From: Myxococcales bacterium
Lineage (GTDB): Bacteria; Myxococcota_C; UBA6777
Direction: 5' to 3'
DNA length: 16,282 nucleotides
Assembly (NCBI GenBank): GCA_027005175.1
Contig: JALTMC010000059.1
Location: 11,609 to 27,890, forward strand
Shown: in pieces, positions 8,220-14,948 of the stretch
Layout: every line of letters starts with the position of its first letter
How positions within the stretch are numbered: the first letter of the stretch is position 1
Position numbers and translations under genes: made by a program
The notes under the pieces: model-generated
Databases searched by the model: none
Seen by the model: only the letters and a program-made list of their open reading frames with translations
Told to the model about the DNA's origin: nothing

Positions 8220-9656
8220 TTAGATACGTTTGGCTACAATTGCGAGAAAAGAGCGACTGTGAAGCTCATCCAATGTGATACCTGTCTGGCACACCTCTTC
8301 TTCGGTTAATGCGCCGCATGCAAGTCCACGCAAGAAGAAGTTCAGCAAGCCCTGTCCAGTGGCTGCATCATCAAAAGTGTTGCCGACCAAGGTTGCTTGT
8401 GCGGCTTGCTGTAAGAACTTGGTGAGACGCAGGGAAGCATCGTTGAGTCCTTCCAGGAAGAAATTGTACACAGCAGCGTAGCGAATGGGCAACTGGCCGG
8501 GATTTAAGTCCCATCCCTGGTAGTATCCGTGAGCGAGCGAGTAGGAGATATTGTCGAAGTGGCGGTGCCATGCGTGATGTACAACCGCTCGGTTCTCCGC
8601 CATTTGATCGGGGGTGAGGTTCTCTCCTTTGGGCACTCGATGGGGGCCAATTGGCATGGTGGTTGTAGCACCGTCGGAGATGGCAACTCCTGTCCCTGCG
8701 AGGCTGACTTGCATCACATGTCGTGCAAAGTCTGCGGCGGGGTGGGTATGGGATTGAAACGCTGCGGTAATGTTGCAAGTGGCGGTGTAGTCGTATGTTC
8801 CGAAGGCTGCGTAGGACACGCGACCTTGGCCCGCTCGCACAAGTTGAAGTACGGTGTTCTCTCCTTTTTCATTGATAATCGCTTGGGTCATTTCGATCAT
8901 AAGGTCGAGCCTGACAGCACCGGGGGTGATCCCGAGCTTCTTTTCGAGCTTGTCCAGGATCTGGGCGTGTGCTGTAACATGTGCTGGTATCGTAACTTTG
9001 GGGAGTGTTACCACAAAGTTGGGGGGAAGCTCTCCACCTGTTTTTTGCGTCAATGTTGTTAGGAATAAATCCAGGGTTCGGATCGAGCGATCTCGTGACT
9101 CCTCACTCAATGTCTTGATTCGGATTCCAATGAAAGGGGGGAGGTCGTTCTCTTCCATGGCGGCAGCCAGTCGCTCTGCTGCTTGAATCGCGTGTCCGTC
9201 TTCTTCTTGATCGGCTCGGACACCATATCCATCTTCAAAGTCGATGCGTAGATCCTCCACCGGCTCTCGCTCCAGCTTTTCACAAACTCTTTGGTAGATG
9301 GTATACGCACGCCAAGCGGCTTCGTTGGTTTGTTGATACCATTCAGGGTGGCTGCTGATGGCTTCTTCGAGCACTGTGATCTTTGCTGTCTCTTGTGGTA
9401 GTCTTTCTGATCCAGGAAGACCTATCGCTTGCGCAAATACCACAAAATTAGGCGCATATGTCTGTAGTGTCCGCAGCCCGATCTGTCCTAACTTGCGGTG
9501 CAAGCCGGCTTTAAATAGATGCGCTCCTCCATACAAGGTGTGGACAGGCTGGCGATGGACGGGATCGCCAGGGTAGGCTTGTGAGAATTTGTGGTTGGCT
9601 TCGGATAGCTCGGCCACAATAGCTTGCAAATCCTCTGACTGTAGCGACAATGACAT
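8220..9656 (-). CDS. CitE/HpcH-type lyase of the DUF6986-like group, probable beta-methylmalyl-CoA lyase
   Basis: A 478-residue protein. In this operon the missing step is cleavage of beta-methylmalyl-CoA to propionyl-CoA and glyoxylate, and this is the only candidate. It does not look like classical Mcl1 (about 320 residues). It resembles the longer HpcH/HpaI-aldolase relatives sometimes annotated as DUF6986 or 'phosphoenolpyruvate kinase'. Visible family patterns are RIDFEDGYG (137-145), GIRIK (177-181), TLPKV (217-221), IEMTQAI with Glu255, and FGTYDYTA with Asp289; the last two are the likely Mg2+ ligands. The C-terminal third (GYYQGWDLNPGQLP onward) is specific to this group. Start ATG 9656 was chosen over ATG 9752 because it has AGGAG at good spacing and avoids a 47-bp overlap with ccr. 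Family fold is confident; substrate is inferred from context. Confidence 0.8.
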   Translation of the reverse strand: MSLSLQSEDLQAIVAELSEANHKFSQAYPGDPVHRQPVHTLYGGAHLFKAGLHRKLGQIGLRTLQTYAPNFVVFAQAIGLPGSERLPQETAKITVLEEAISSHPEWYQQTNEAAWRAYTIYQRVCEKLEREPVEDLRIDFEDGYGVRADQEEDGHAIQAAERLAAAMEENDLPPFIGIRIKTLSEESRDRSIRTLDLFLTTLTQKTGGELPPNFVVTLPKVTIPAHVTAHAQILDKLEKKLGITPGAVRLDLMIEMTQAIINEKGENTVLQLVRAGQGRVSYAAFGTYDYTATCNITAAFQSHTHPAADFARHVMQVSLAGTGVAISDGATTTMPIGPHRVPKGENLTPDQMAENRAVVHHAWHRHFDNISYSLAHGYYQGWDLNPGQLPIRYAAVYNFFLEGLNDASLRLTKFLQQAAQATLVGNTFDDAATGQGLLNFFLRGLACGALTEEEVCQTGITLDELHSRSFLAIVAKRI

Positions 9657-9661
9657 AGTGA

Positions 9662-9666
9662 CTCCT
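9662..9666 (-). promoter_or_regulatory. Ribosome binding site deciding the lyase start
   Basis: AGGAG on the minus strand sits 5 nt before ATG 9656. The alternative start at 9752 lies inside ccr and has no such site. Confidence 0.7.
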
Positions 9667-9705
9667 GCGTTTTGAGTTTGGTACAGACTGTTGTATCGCG
9701 ATGGA

Positions 9706-11502
9706 TCAGGTCTTACTTTCTTCCTCACAAGGTGACTCTGGTCTTTTTTCAATAATACGGTTGATAATGTCGCTCATAGATACCACGCCGACAGGTTTCT
9801 TACGGCTTCCCTCCCGCTCTACCACAACAAGGCGATGGACTCCTCGACCCGTCATCTGTGTGATGGCTTCGGTCACTGTTGCGTCTTCACTGCAAGTATA
9901 TAATTGGGGGGTCATGATATCGGCTGCTGTGAGTTTTGCGAGAATATCAAAATCTCGACCTTGCCGGGCCAATACGATATCCGTCTGAGACACTACACCG
10001 ATAGCATAGCCTTTGTCATTGGTCACGACCATTGCGCGAACCTTATCCTCTACAAGTCGGCAAGCCACTTTGATAACCTTTTCCTGAGCATGACACGTCA
10101 GCAGGTGAGGGGTCATGATGTCACGAACATGCTTGGTGTCGTGAAACAATGTCTTCGGATCTTCAAAGACAGGCTCCTGATGGGGGATATAGATCTGCTC
10201 TGGCGAAGGATTTTCATCGTGAGCCAGATGCTTGGTTTGCGTCGGGACTGGAGACACCGCACCCAAACCAAAGTCTTTGGCACCAATCAGGACTGACATA
10301 TTTCCTTCCGGGTGACGATTTTCATACATCAACTGGTGGGCTTGTGGGAGATCGTCGTAAACAAATCCACGCGACATACAAGGGTCTACATCACCGGAAA
10401 TAACTAGATCATTGAACTCCCTCGCCTGCTCCGCGTTGGCAAAATGAGAGCCCTGCAAGCGCTTCTGCCGCATCCAAAGATAACGCAGATCGACGGTCGC
10501 GTTGTAGCCCGTTGTCCCTGCGCAAGTGACGACCATCCCACCCGAATCGCAGACAAACATGGAGGTTGGGATGGTGCTCTCCCCTGGGTGCTCGAAGACA
10601 ATACGAGGATTTTTCTTTTCACCCAGGCTGTCCCAAATGGCGCGGCCAAAGCTGCGGACTCCTTTCAACCATTCTGCGTAGCCGACACGATCTTTCCAGT
10701 GCGGCAACATACCCCAGTGGTTGAAGTCTTTACGATTGATCACACCCTTGGCACCTAGCTGCTTACAGTAGGGAAATTTTTGTTCGCTGGAGACGATCGC
10801 AACAGGAATTGCTCCTTTGGCCCGGGTGATCTGAATCGCCATGGAGCCCAAGCCGCCCGCACCTCCCCAAATTAATACGACATCCTCAGGGCGCACAGAG
10901 CGCTCTTTCCAACCCATCAACATTCGGTATGCAGTGGCTCCAACAAGCATGTAAGCTGCGGCATCTTCCCAGGTGAGATGCTTGGGCTTGGGGAGACACT
11001 GCTGAGCCTGCACTTTTGTAAACTGTGCAAAGCTGCCGTAGTTCGTTTCATATCCCCATATCTTGAAGGTTGGCGAAAACATCGGATCTTCTCCGTCCTT
11101 GAGTGTGGGGCAGTCGGCGTCCCAAGTCCCACAGTGGAGAACCACTTCATCACCAACCTTTACATGGGTTACCCTCTTTCCGATCTTGTATACAATCCCC
11201 GATGCATCACTACCTCCAATGTGAAAATCTTCTGATTCTCCCGCCTTCCTTCGGGCAGCGATGACATTCACAGGGACACCCAGCCCCGCCCAAACATTGT
11301 TGTAATTGATACCTGCCGCCATGACATAGACAAGCACTTCATCTTCTGCTATCTCTGGTACATCAACAATCTCTGTTTGCCATGCTTTTGTCGGCTCTCC
11401 AAAACGCTCCTCCCGCACAACCCAAGCATGCATCTTGGAGGGAACTTGGCCCAAAGGAGGTCTCTTTCCAATATCGTAATACTCTCGTGCCATTTTTGTC
11501 AT
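9706..11502 (-). CDS. ccr: Crotonyl-CoA carboxylase/reductase with C-terminal CBS-domain pair
   Basis: A 598-residue protein. Residues 1 to about 410 are a full-length Ccr (MDR family), which converts crotonyl-CoA, CO2 and NADPH to ethylmalonyl-CoA. The NADPH loop GGAGGLGS is at 213-220. Residues equivalent to the CO2-pocket set described for the Kitasatospora enzyme are present: NYN (66-68), Tyr151-Glu152 in IWGYET, and His353 in LQGSHFAN. A polar linker (about 411-453) leads to two CBS domains, about 458-515 (VRDIMTPH...GVVSQTDIV) and 525-585 (ADIMTPQL...GVVSMSDII). Both keep the IMTP start and the GVVSxxD end typical of adenosine-nucleotide-binding pairs. Known Ccr proteins are near 430-450 residues and lack this tail. 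The frame is continuous with a single stop at 9706. Start ATG 11502 has only a weak GAGAGA upstream. It is the first gene of the operon. Confidence 0.95.
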   Translation of the reverse strand: MTKMAREYYDIGKRPPLGQVPSKMHAWVVREERFGEPTKAWQTEIVDVPEIAEDEVLVYVMAAGINYNNVWAGLGVPVNVIAARRKAGESEDFHIGGSDASGIVYKIGKRVTHVKVGDEVVLHCGTWDADCPTLKDGEDPMFSPTFKIWGYETNYGSFAQFTKVQAQQCLPKPKHLTWEDAAAYMLVGATAYRMLMGWKERSVRPEDVVLIWGGAGGLGSMAIQITRAKGAIPVAIVSSEQKFPYCKQLGAKGVINRKDFNHWGMLPHWKDRVGYAEWLKGVRSFGRAIWDSLGEKKNPRIVFEHPGESTIPTSMFVCDSGGMVVTCAGTTGYNATVDLRYLWMRQKRLQGSHFANAEQAREFNDLVISGDVDPCMSRGFVYDDLPQAHQLMYENRHPEGNMSVLIGAKDFGLGAVSPVPTQTKHLAHDENPSPEQIYIPHQEPVFEDPKTLFHDTKHVRDIMTPHLLTCHAQEKVIKVACRLVEDKVRAMVVTNDKGYAIGVVSQTDIVLARQGRDFDILAKLTAADIMTPQLYTCSEDATVTEAITQMTGRGVHRLVVVEREGSRKKPVGVVSMSDIINRIIEKRPESPCEEESKT

Positions 11503-11661
11503 CTGGATCTCTCATCGTTTTCAGTGTTGGTAGGATCGAAACTCCATCTGAATGCACTCCGTTGTCACACCTGCTCCCCTCTCACAGCGTGACTCTCTTG
11601 GGTATGGGGTAGGGAAAACAGAAAGAACGACAAGGCCCGCAGTTGCCACTGTGATTAAGGC

Positions 11662-11681
11662 AAATGAACAGCCATTCATTT
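11662..11681. promoter_or_regulatory. Inverted repeat, candidate operator upstream of ccr
   Basis: AAATGAA-cagcca-TTCATTT is a perfect 7+7 inverted repeat with a 6-bp centre, about 160 bp upstream of the ccr start and just before a strong plus-strand ribosome binding site. Its size and AATGAA/TTCATT arms resemble operators of TetR-family regulators of acyl-CoA metabolism. No regulator gene is in the window, so this rests on symmetry and place alone. Confidence 0.35.
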
Positions 11682-11710
11682 CTCGTGATAATAAGGAGGT
11701 CTCGTATGCG

Positions 11711-11779
11711 ATGTCAACCGATGCTTTTTACGGTATGACATATGGCTCGATTTTTTTGTCTGTGAGAACAAGGGGATGA
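11711..11779 (+). CDS. Possible 22-residue leader peptide or small ORF
   Basis: An exact AAGGAGGT at 11693-11700 precedes two closely spaced ATG codons. ATG 11706 opens a 10-codon ORF ending at 11738; ATG 11711, in another frame, opens a 22-codon ORF (MSTDAFYGMTYG...) ending with TGA at 11777-11779. The ribosome binding site is among the strongest in the window, yet no larger ORF follows. No similarity is recognised. It could be a leader peptide, a small protein or chance. Confidence 0.25.
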   Translation: MSTDAFYGMTYGSIFLSVRTRG

Positions 11780-11885
11780 AAAATGTTGTACTTTGATGCG
11801 AAGAGAGACGAATAAGGGAGGTAAGAGTTCTTAGAGTTGTTGGTCTTTGTGGTTTCTTATGTCATCAGGTAAGGAGTGAATTGCT

Positions 11886-12026
11886 ATGGCATACATAGCA
11901 AGTTTCAGCTTTGGTGTTGATTCTTCTCTGTGGAGTTTCTTGTGGAGCGATGTCAAATTCTTGCTGTTTGGTGTTTCTTTTGAGAAGATGGGTGATGGAT
12001 TGAAGAATTTTTTTTTAAAGATGTGA
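11886..12026 (+). CDS. Possible 46-residue small protein
   Basis: ATG 11886 is preceded by AAGGAG about 9 nt upstream and reads 46 codons to TGA at 12024-12026. The product is rich in Phe, Trp, Leu and Ser (MAYIASFSFGVDSS..., LWSFLWSDVKFLLFGV) with a basic end (KNFFLKM). A short amphipathic or membrane-associated peptide is possible. A perfect inverted repeat begins 20 bp after the stop. No family is recognised and coding status is uncertain. Confidence 0.3.
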   Translation: MAYIASFSFGVDSSLWSFLWSDVKFLLFGVSFEKMGDGLKNFFLKM

Positions 12027-12045
12027 CCCATCGCATGATTGATCT

Positions 12046-12066
12046 ATCTAACAAACAATGTTAGAT
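12046..12066. repeat. Perfect 8+8 inverted repeat, terminator or operator
   Basis: ATCTAACA-aacaa-TGTTAGAT. It lies 20 bp after the possible 46-residue ORF and 160 bp before the OmpA start. The stem is A/T-rich with no adjacent long T-run on the plus strand, so an operator is as likely as a terminator. Confidence 0.4.
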
Positions 12067-12143
12067 GGTTCTTTATGCATTTTGCCACGACTCTTGGTAT
12101 CTTTCTGTGAATCGAGATTCTTACAGGAGGTGTTCCTATTCAT

Positions 12144-12230
12144 GTGATCGTCGTTTTTCGACCCAAAAGAGATTGGGTTTTTCATGTAGTTGTATTGTTA
12201 GATTTGATTGAGGAAAGAGGTTCAGTATGA
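12144..12230 (+). CDS. Possible 28-residue leader ORF overlapping the OmpA start
   Basis: GTG 12144 opens a 28-codon ORF whose TGA (12228-12230) overlaps the OmpA ATG in the form ATGA, as in translational coupling. A strong AGGAGGTG at 12125-12132 lies rather far (about 13 nt) upstream. An ATG two bases before the GTG is followed at once by TGA. The hairpins at 12150-12182 lie within this ORF. Low confidence. Confidence 0.2.
   Translation: MIVVFRPKRDWVFHVVVLLDLIEERGSV
12150..12182 (+). terminator. Overlapping hairpins with T-run in the OmpA leader, possible attenuator
   Basis: ACCCAA-aagaga-TTGGGT (12161-12178) is followed by further T residues (12179-12182), giving a short intrinsic-terminator-like form 45 bp before the OmpA start. 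A second hairpin, GTCG-ttttt-CGAC (12150-12162), overlaps its left arm by two bases, so the two would compete. The stem is only 6 bp. Confidence 0.3.
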
Positions 12231-14020
12231 ACGAAGTTTACAAGCCATCAAAAGTGCGAGTATCTTGGAAGCGGTGGTGGATTGGTTGTGCGTTTGTTGT
12301 TTTATGTTGGGTTGGTTTGCATCAGCAGGCAGAGGCGCAATCTCCAGGGCCAAATACGGCATTTCAGGTACAGCAGTTTCGTCCATGGGCTGATCCACAG
12401 GGTATTTTTCAGACGCAGTCTGGCTCAACCCTGGGACAATGGAATTATTTGGTTGGATTATGGTTCAACTATGCCAATGATCCCCTAACAGAACGTAACC
12501 TCGCCAGTGGCAAAAGAATTCCTGTCTTGGAGCATCAGTTGGGGCTTGATCTCATCGGTGCCATTGGTTTGTTCAACTGGTTGGATTTTGGTTTCAATTT
12601 GCCCATGACATTGTACCAAGTAGGGAGCATTCCCGACCTATCCTTCTTTGGAACCGATCGAAAAAAGGATCTCTCCGGTTTTGCTCTTTCAGATCTTAAA
12701 CTGTTTTTAAAAGCTCAGATGCTGAAGGAAAGCAAGCACTTTATCAACTTGGGTCTTCAGTTTTATCTAGGATTGCCAACAGGTAACAAAAATAACTTGA
12801 ATGGTGAAGATGGTGTGAGTTTTGGTGCTCAATTAAACGTGAGTAAACACATCTCTATTGTCAATCTGGGGCTGAACTTTGGTTACCGTTATCTGCCTCC
12901 TACAACGTTGGCAAATCTAAAGGTTCAACATGAACTCACCTACTCTTTGGGTGCGGGCTTTCGAGTCGTGAAAAAATACTTGGATATCCTGGCTGATGTC
13001 TCTGGTGCGATTGCTGTTAGTGATGTTACCACTGCTTCTTCTGCGCCACTTGAACTGTATTTGGGGGCACGACTCTTTCCCTTGGCCAATGAAAATCTAG
13101 CCTTTACGTTGGGTGGATCTTTTGCGGTATCGCCTGGTTATGGTTCTCCTTTGTTCCGTATTTTGTTTGGGGCTGTGTGGTCTCCCAAGCGTCGTGACAA
13201 AGATGGCGATGGTATTGTGGACAGCAAAGATCGATGTCCTACCGTTCCTGGTCCACGAGCCAACCAAGGTTGTCCATGGCCTGATACTGATGGTGACGGT
13301 CTCAAAGACAACGTTGATAAGTGTCCCAAGAAACCTGGACCCAAAGAGAACAAAGGTTGTCCATGGGGTGATAGAGATGGTGATGGTCTCAAAGACAACG
13401 TTGATAAGTGTCCCGACAAGGCTGGCCCCAAAGAGAACAAAGGTTGTCCATGGGGAGACAGAGATGGTGACGGACTCACAGACAACGTTGATAAGTGTCC
13501 CGACAAAGCCGGTCCCAAAGAGAATAAAGGTTGTCCCGATAAAGATCGCGATAAAGACACTGTGGTTGACCGTCTTGATAAGTGCCCCGATGTCCCCGGT
13601 CTCGTCGAACTTAAAGGTTGTCCGAAGAAGATCAGCGTTGTGTTCACGAAGAAAGAGATCAAGATCTTGCAAAAGATTGAGTTTGCTTTCAACCGTGCCA
13701 AGATCCGACGTCGTTCGTATCCAATTCTCAACCAGGTGGTCTCTGTGATGAAGAGTCGTCCTGAGCTTCGAATTCGGGTGGAAGGACACACTGATAATGT
13801 TGGTAAGAAGGACTACAACTTGAAGCTGTCCCGACGTCGTGCCGCCGCTGTTATGCATTATTTAGTCCACCATGGTGGGATCAAGAGAAGCCGTTTGACT
13901 TCAAGAGGCTACGGAATGTCACAACCCCTGGTGCCCAACACCACGAAAGAAAACCGTGCGAAGAACCGCCGTGTGCAATTCACGGTTCTGACCAAAGGCT
14001 CCGGTGTAAGAACCAAATAA
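12227..14020 (+). CDS. OmpA-family outer-membrane protein with thrombospondin type-3 repeats
   Basis: A 597-residue protein. The N-terminus is a signal peptide: basic start, hydrophobic core (IGCAFVVLCWVGL), and a signal peptidase I-like site AEA-QS near residue 38. Residues about 45-315 alternate in the manner of an outer-membrane beta-barrel. Residues 322-466 hold five Cys-Pro-rich calcium-binding type-3 repeats. Residues about 475-590 form an OmpA C-terminal peptidoglycan-binding domain, with GHTDNVG (520-526), LSRRRAAAV (534-542) and NRRVQF near the end. Asp523 and one Arg of the LSRRRA helix match the residues that bind diaminopimelate in known OmpA domains. It probably links outer membrane and peptidoglycan. 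The start has AGAGG 6 nt upstream. It is transcribed away from the EMC operon. Confidence 0.92.
   Translation: MNEVYKPSKVRVSWKRWWIGCAFVVLCWVGLHQQAEAQSPGPNTAFQVQQFRPWADPQGIFQTQSGSTLGQWNYLVGLWFNYANDPLTERNLASGKRIPVLEHQLGLDLIGAIGLFNWLDFGFNLPMTLYQVGSIPDLSFFGTDRKKDLSGFALSDLKLFLKAQMLKESKHFINLGLQFYLGLPTGNKNNLNGEDGVSFGAQLNVSKHISIVNLGLNFGYRYLPPTTLANLKVQHELTYSLGAGFRVVKKYLDILADVSGAIAVSDVTTASSAPLELYLGARLFPLANENLAFTLGGSFAVSPGYGSPLFRILFGAVWSPKRRDKDGDGIVDSKDRCPTVPGPRANQGCPWPDTDGDGLKDNVDKCPKKPGPKENKGCPWGDRDGDGLKDNVDKCPDKAGPKENKGCPWGDRDGDGLTDNVDKCPDKAGPKENKGCPDKDRDKDTVVDRLDKCPDVPGLVELKGCPKKISVVFTKKEIKILQKIEFAFNRAKIRRRSYPILNQVVSVMKSRPELRIRVEGHTDNVGKKDYNLKLSRRRAAAVMHYLVHHGGIKRSRLTSRGYGMSQPLVPNTTKENRAKNRRVQFTVLTKGSGVRTK
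13190..13624 (+). repeat. In-frame 87-bp repeats encoding type-3 calcium-binding units
   Basis: Four 29-residue units beginning with Cys-Pro at residues 349, 378, 407 and 436 follow a shorter first unit. Each has the form (G/P)DxDGDGLxDNxDKCP, then GPKENKG. Units two to four are nearly identical at DNA level, while the last is diverged and has lost part of the DxDGDG loop (DRDKDTVVD). This implies recent duplication and possible length variation among strains. Confidence 0.9.
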
Positions 14021-14021
14021 C

Positions 14022-14058
14022 GAGCAAGCCAGGTAAGTGACCTGAAACTTACTTGCTC
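14022..14058 (+). terminator. Hairpin after the OmpA gene, probable terminator
   Basis: GAGCAA (14022-14027) pairs with TTGCTC (14053-14058) and GTAAGT (14033-14038) with ACTTAC (14047-14052), leaving a 5-nt bulge and an 8-nt loop. It starts two bases after the stop codon and is followed by a pyrimidine-rich stretch, not a clean T-run. Confidence 0.5.
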
Positions 14059-14135
14059 TCCTCCTCCCTATCTCTTTGCTTTGGTCCCATTCCTGTCATT
14101 ACTGACATGGCTTGGCACAGTAAAGTCTCTTCCTT

Positions 14136-14273
14136 CTCTCTTTGTTTTGGCCTAACCGGGCTACCTTACCCTGGATCATTTCTCTCTTTGTTTTGGCCTA
14201 ACCGGGCTACCTTACCCTGGATCATTTCTCTCTTTGTTTTGGTCTAATCGGGCTACCTTACCCTGGATCATTC
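14136..14273. repeat. Three 46-bp tandem repeats
   Basis: Copies start at 14136, 14182 and 14228 with ctctctttgttttgg and end with accctggatcatt. Copies one and two are identical over nearly the whole unit; copy three differs at two positions (t for c in ggtctaatcgg). A faint related stretch (tctctttgctttgg) lies at 14071. There are no spacers, so this is not a CRISPR array, and the 46-bp period rotates the reading frame, so it is not coding. Confidence 0.92.
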
Positions 14274-14289
14274 ATGAATGATCCAGGGT
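14260..14289. terminator. Perfect 30-bp palindrome sharing its arm with the 46-bp repeats
   Basis: ACCCTGGATCATTCA is followed directly by its exact reverse complement. Its left arm is the end of the third 46-bp repeat, and the same 13-nt arm occurs at 14168 and 14214. On the plus strand catcctgtcttttc follows, giving a terminator-like form with a displaced T-run. It could act in either direction. Confidence 0.6.
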
Positions 14290-14337
14290 CATCCTGTCTT
14301 TTCTTCGATCTACTATGACAACTGCCTGAATGAACGG

Positions 14338-14366
14338 ATGACAAATCTATTTGGATTTTGTATAAC
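14338..14366 (+). promoter_or_regulatory. Sigma-70-like promoter for the SUI1/YciH gene
   Basis: ATGACA (14338-14343), a 17-bp spacer, then TATAAC (14361-14366): one mismatch to each consensus box. The expected start near 14373 leaves a leader of about 27 nt before ATG 14400. Confidence 0.6.
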
Positions 14367-14399
14367 ATCCTACAAATACGAAACGATGAGGTTGTTTGA

Positions 14400-14840
14400 A
14401 TGTCTGCGAAAAAGAAAAAAAAGCCGCTTGTGGACGAGTCTGCTGGATTTGGCTTGAATCTCGGGGCGTTGCTACAGTCCAAAGGACTACAAGCTTCCGG
14501 TTCTCCGAAAGCTCGCTCTGGAGCTGTATCTTCTGATGAGTCTAGGGTTCAAGGGGATGAACACCCATCCGTTGACTTCTCCTCTTGTGGCAAGCTGGTT
14601 CTTCAACATGAACGGAAAGGACGAAGTGGCAAAACTGTGACTGTCATTCGTGGATTTACTTGTTCCGATACACAGCTACGTGATGTTGCTCAGCGAATGA
14701 GGCGAGCCCTGGGATGCGGTGCTGGGGTTGAACAGGTCGATCGCATCGTCTTGCAAGGAGACCAACTTGAACGTGCTCGATTGTGGCTTGAACAGCAAGG
14801 TGCCTTACAAGTTGTTCTTGGTACACGACCAAAACGCTAA
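14400..14840 (+). CDS. yciH: SUI1/eIF1-like translation factor (YciH family)
   Basis: A 146-residue protein. Residues 1-60 are a low-complexity, basic then Ser/Gly-rich segment (SAKKKKKPL...). Residues 64-142 are a SUI1 domain: LVLQHERKGRSGKTVTVIRGF, split here as HERKGRSGK (70-78) and TVTVIRGF (79-86), then the helix DVAQRMRRALGCGAGV and IVLQGDQ (116-122). These match the family's KGRGGKTVTVI, LKKxLGCGG and IQGD patterns. Bacterial homologues of eIF1 are thought to affect start-site fidelity, but their role is not settled. The start has GAGG about 8 nt upstream and a good promoter. The N-terminal extension is longer than in E. coli YciH (about 108 residues in total). It converges with the MNIO pair. 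Confidence 0.88.
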   Translation: MSAKKKKKPLVDESAGFGLNLGALLQSKGLQASGSPKARSGAVSSDESRVQGDEHPSVDFSSCGKLVLQHERKGRSGKTVTVIRGFTCSDTQLRDVAQRMRRALGCGAGVEQVDRIVLQGDQLERARLWLEQQGALQVVLGTRPKR

Positions 14841-14948
14841 GTCTCGCTTCGAACGCATTTTTCAGGGGGCTGTGAATACGGATTCTCACACTTGCCCGAA
14901 GGGGTCAGACGACAGGTCGAATCAAACCGGATCGAGTGGGAGAGGAAC

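Larger units (their letters stand above)
2070..11502 (-). other. Ethylmalonyl-CoA pathway operon (ccr-lyase-mcd-mch-ecm-HAD)
   Basis: Six same-strand genes have intergenic gaps of 49, 15, 229, 88 and 70 bp, and no opposing gene or clear terminator falls between them. Five encode the reactions specific to the EMC route from crotonyl-CoA to propionyl-CoA and glyoxylate. Gene order along the transcript is ccr, lyase, mcd, mch, ecm, HAD, which is not the biochemical order. The 229-bp gap between mcd and mch is filled with degenerate copies of the mcd end, so a secondary promoter there is possible but not seen. Confidence 0.75.
11503..12226. other. 724-bp divergent intergenic region between ccr and the OmpA gene
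   Basis: The region must contain the promoters of the EMC operon (minus) and of the OmpA-family gene (plus). I found no convincing -35/-10 pair on either strand. It does hold three or four strong Shine-Dalgarno-like sites on the plus strand (11694-11700, 11817-11822, about 11871-11876, 12125-12131), short ORFs, and several inverted repeats listed separately. Confidence 0.6.

Noticed and set aside
9657-9752. N-terminal extension of the lyase to ATG 9752
   Set aside because: It would overlap the end of ccr by 47 bp, adds a segment unlike the family, and lacks the ribosome binding site that ATG 9656 has.
11831-12031. 66-codon minus-strand ORF in the ccr-OmpA interval
   Set aside because: No ribosome binding site precedes its ATG, and it lies antisense to the plus-strand small ORF that has one. 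Composition shows no domain.
13097-13858. Long minus-strand ORF of 253 codons opposite the OmpA gene, plus other long frames there
   Set aside because: They arise from the 87-bp type-3 repeats, whose regular codon pattern keeps other frames open. The plus-strand frame has a signal peptide and recognisable domains.
14053-14247. 64-codon plus-strand ORF across the 46-bp repeats
   Set aside because: The 46-bp period shifts the frame in each copy, there is no good ribosome binding site, and it ends inside the repeat array.
14136-14273. CRISPR array
   Set aside because: The 46-bp units are directly adjacent with no unique spacers, and no cas gene is present.
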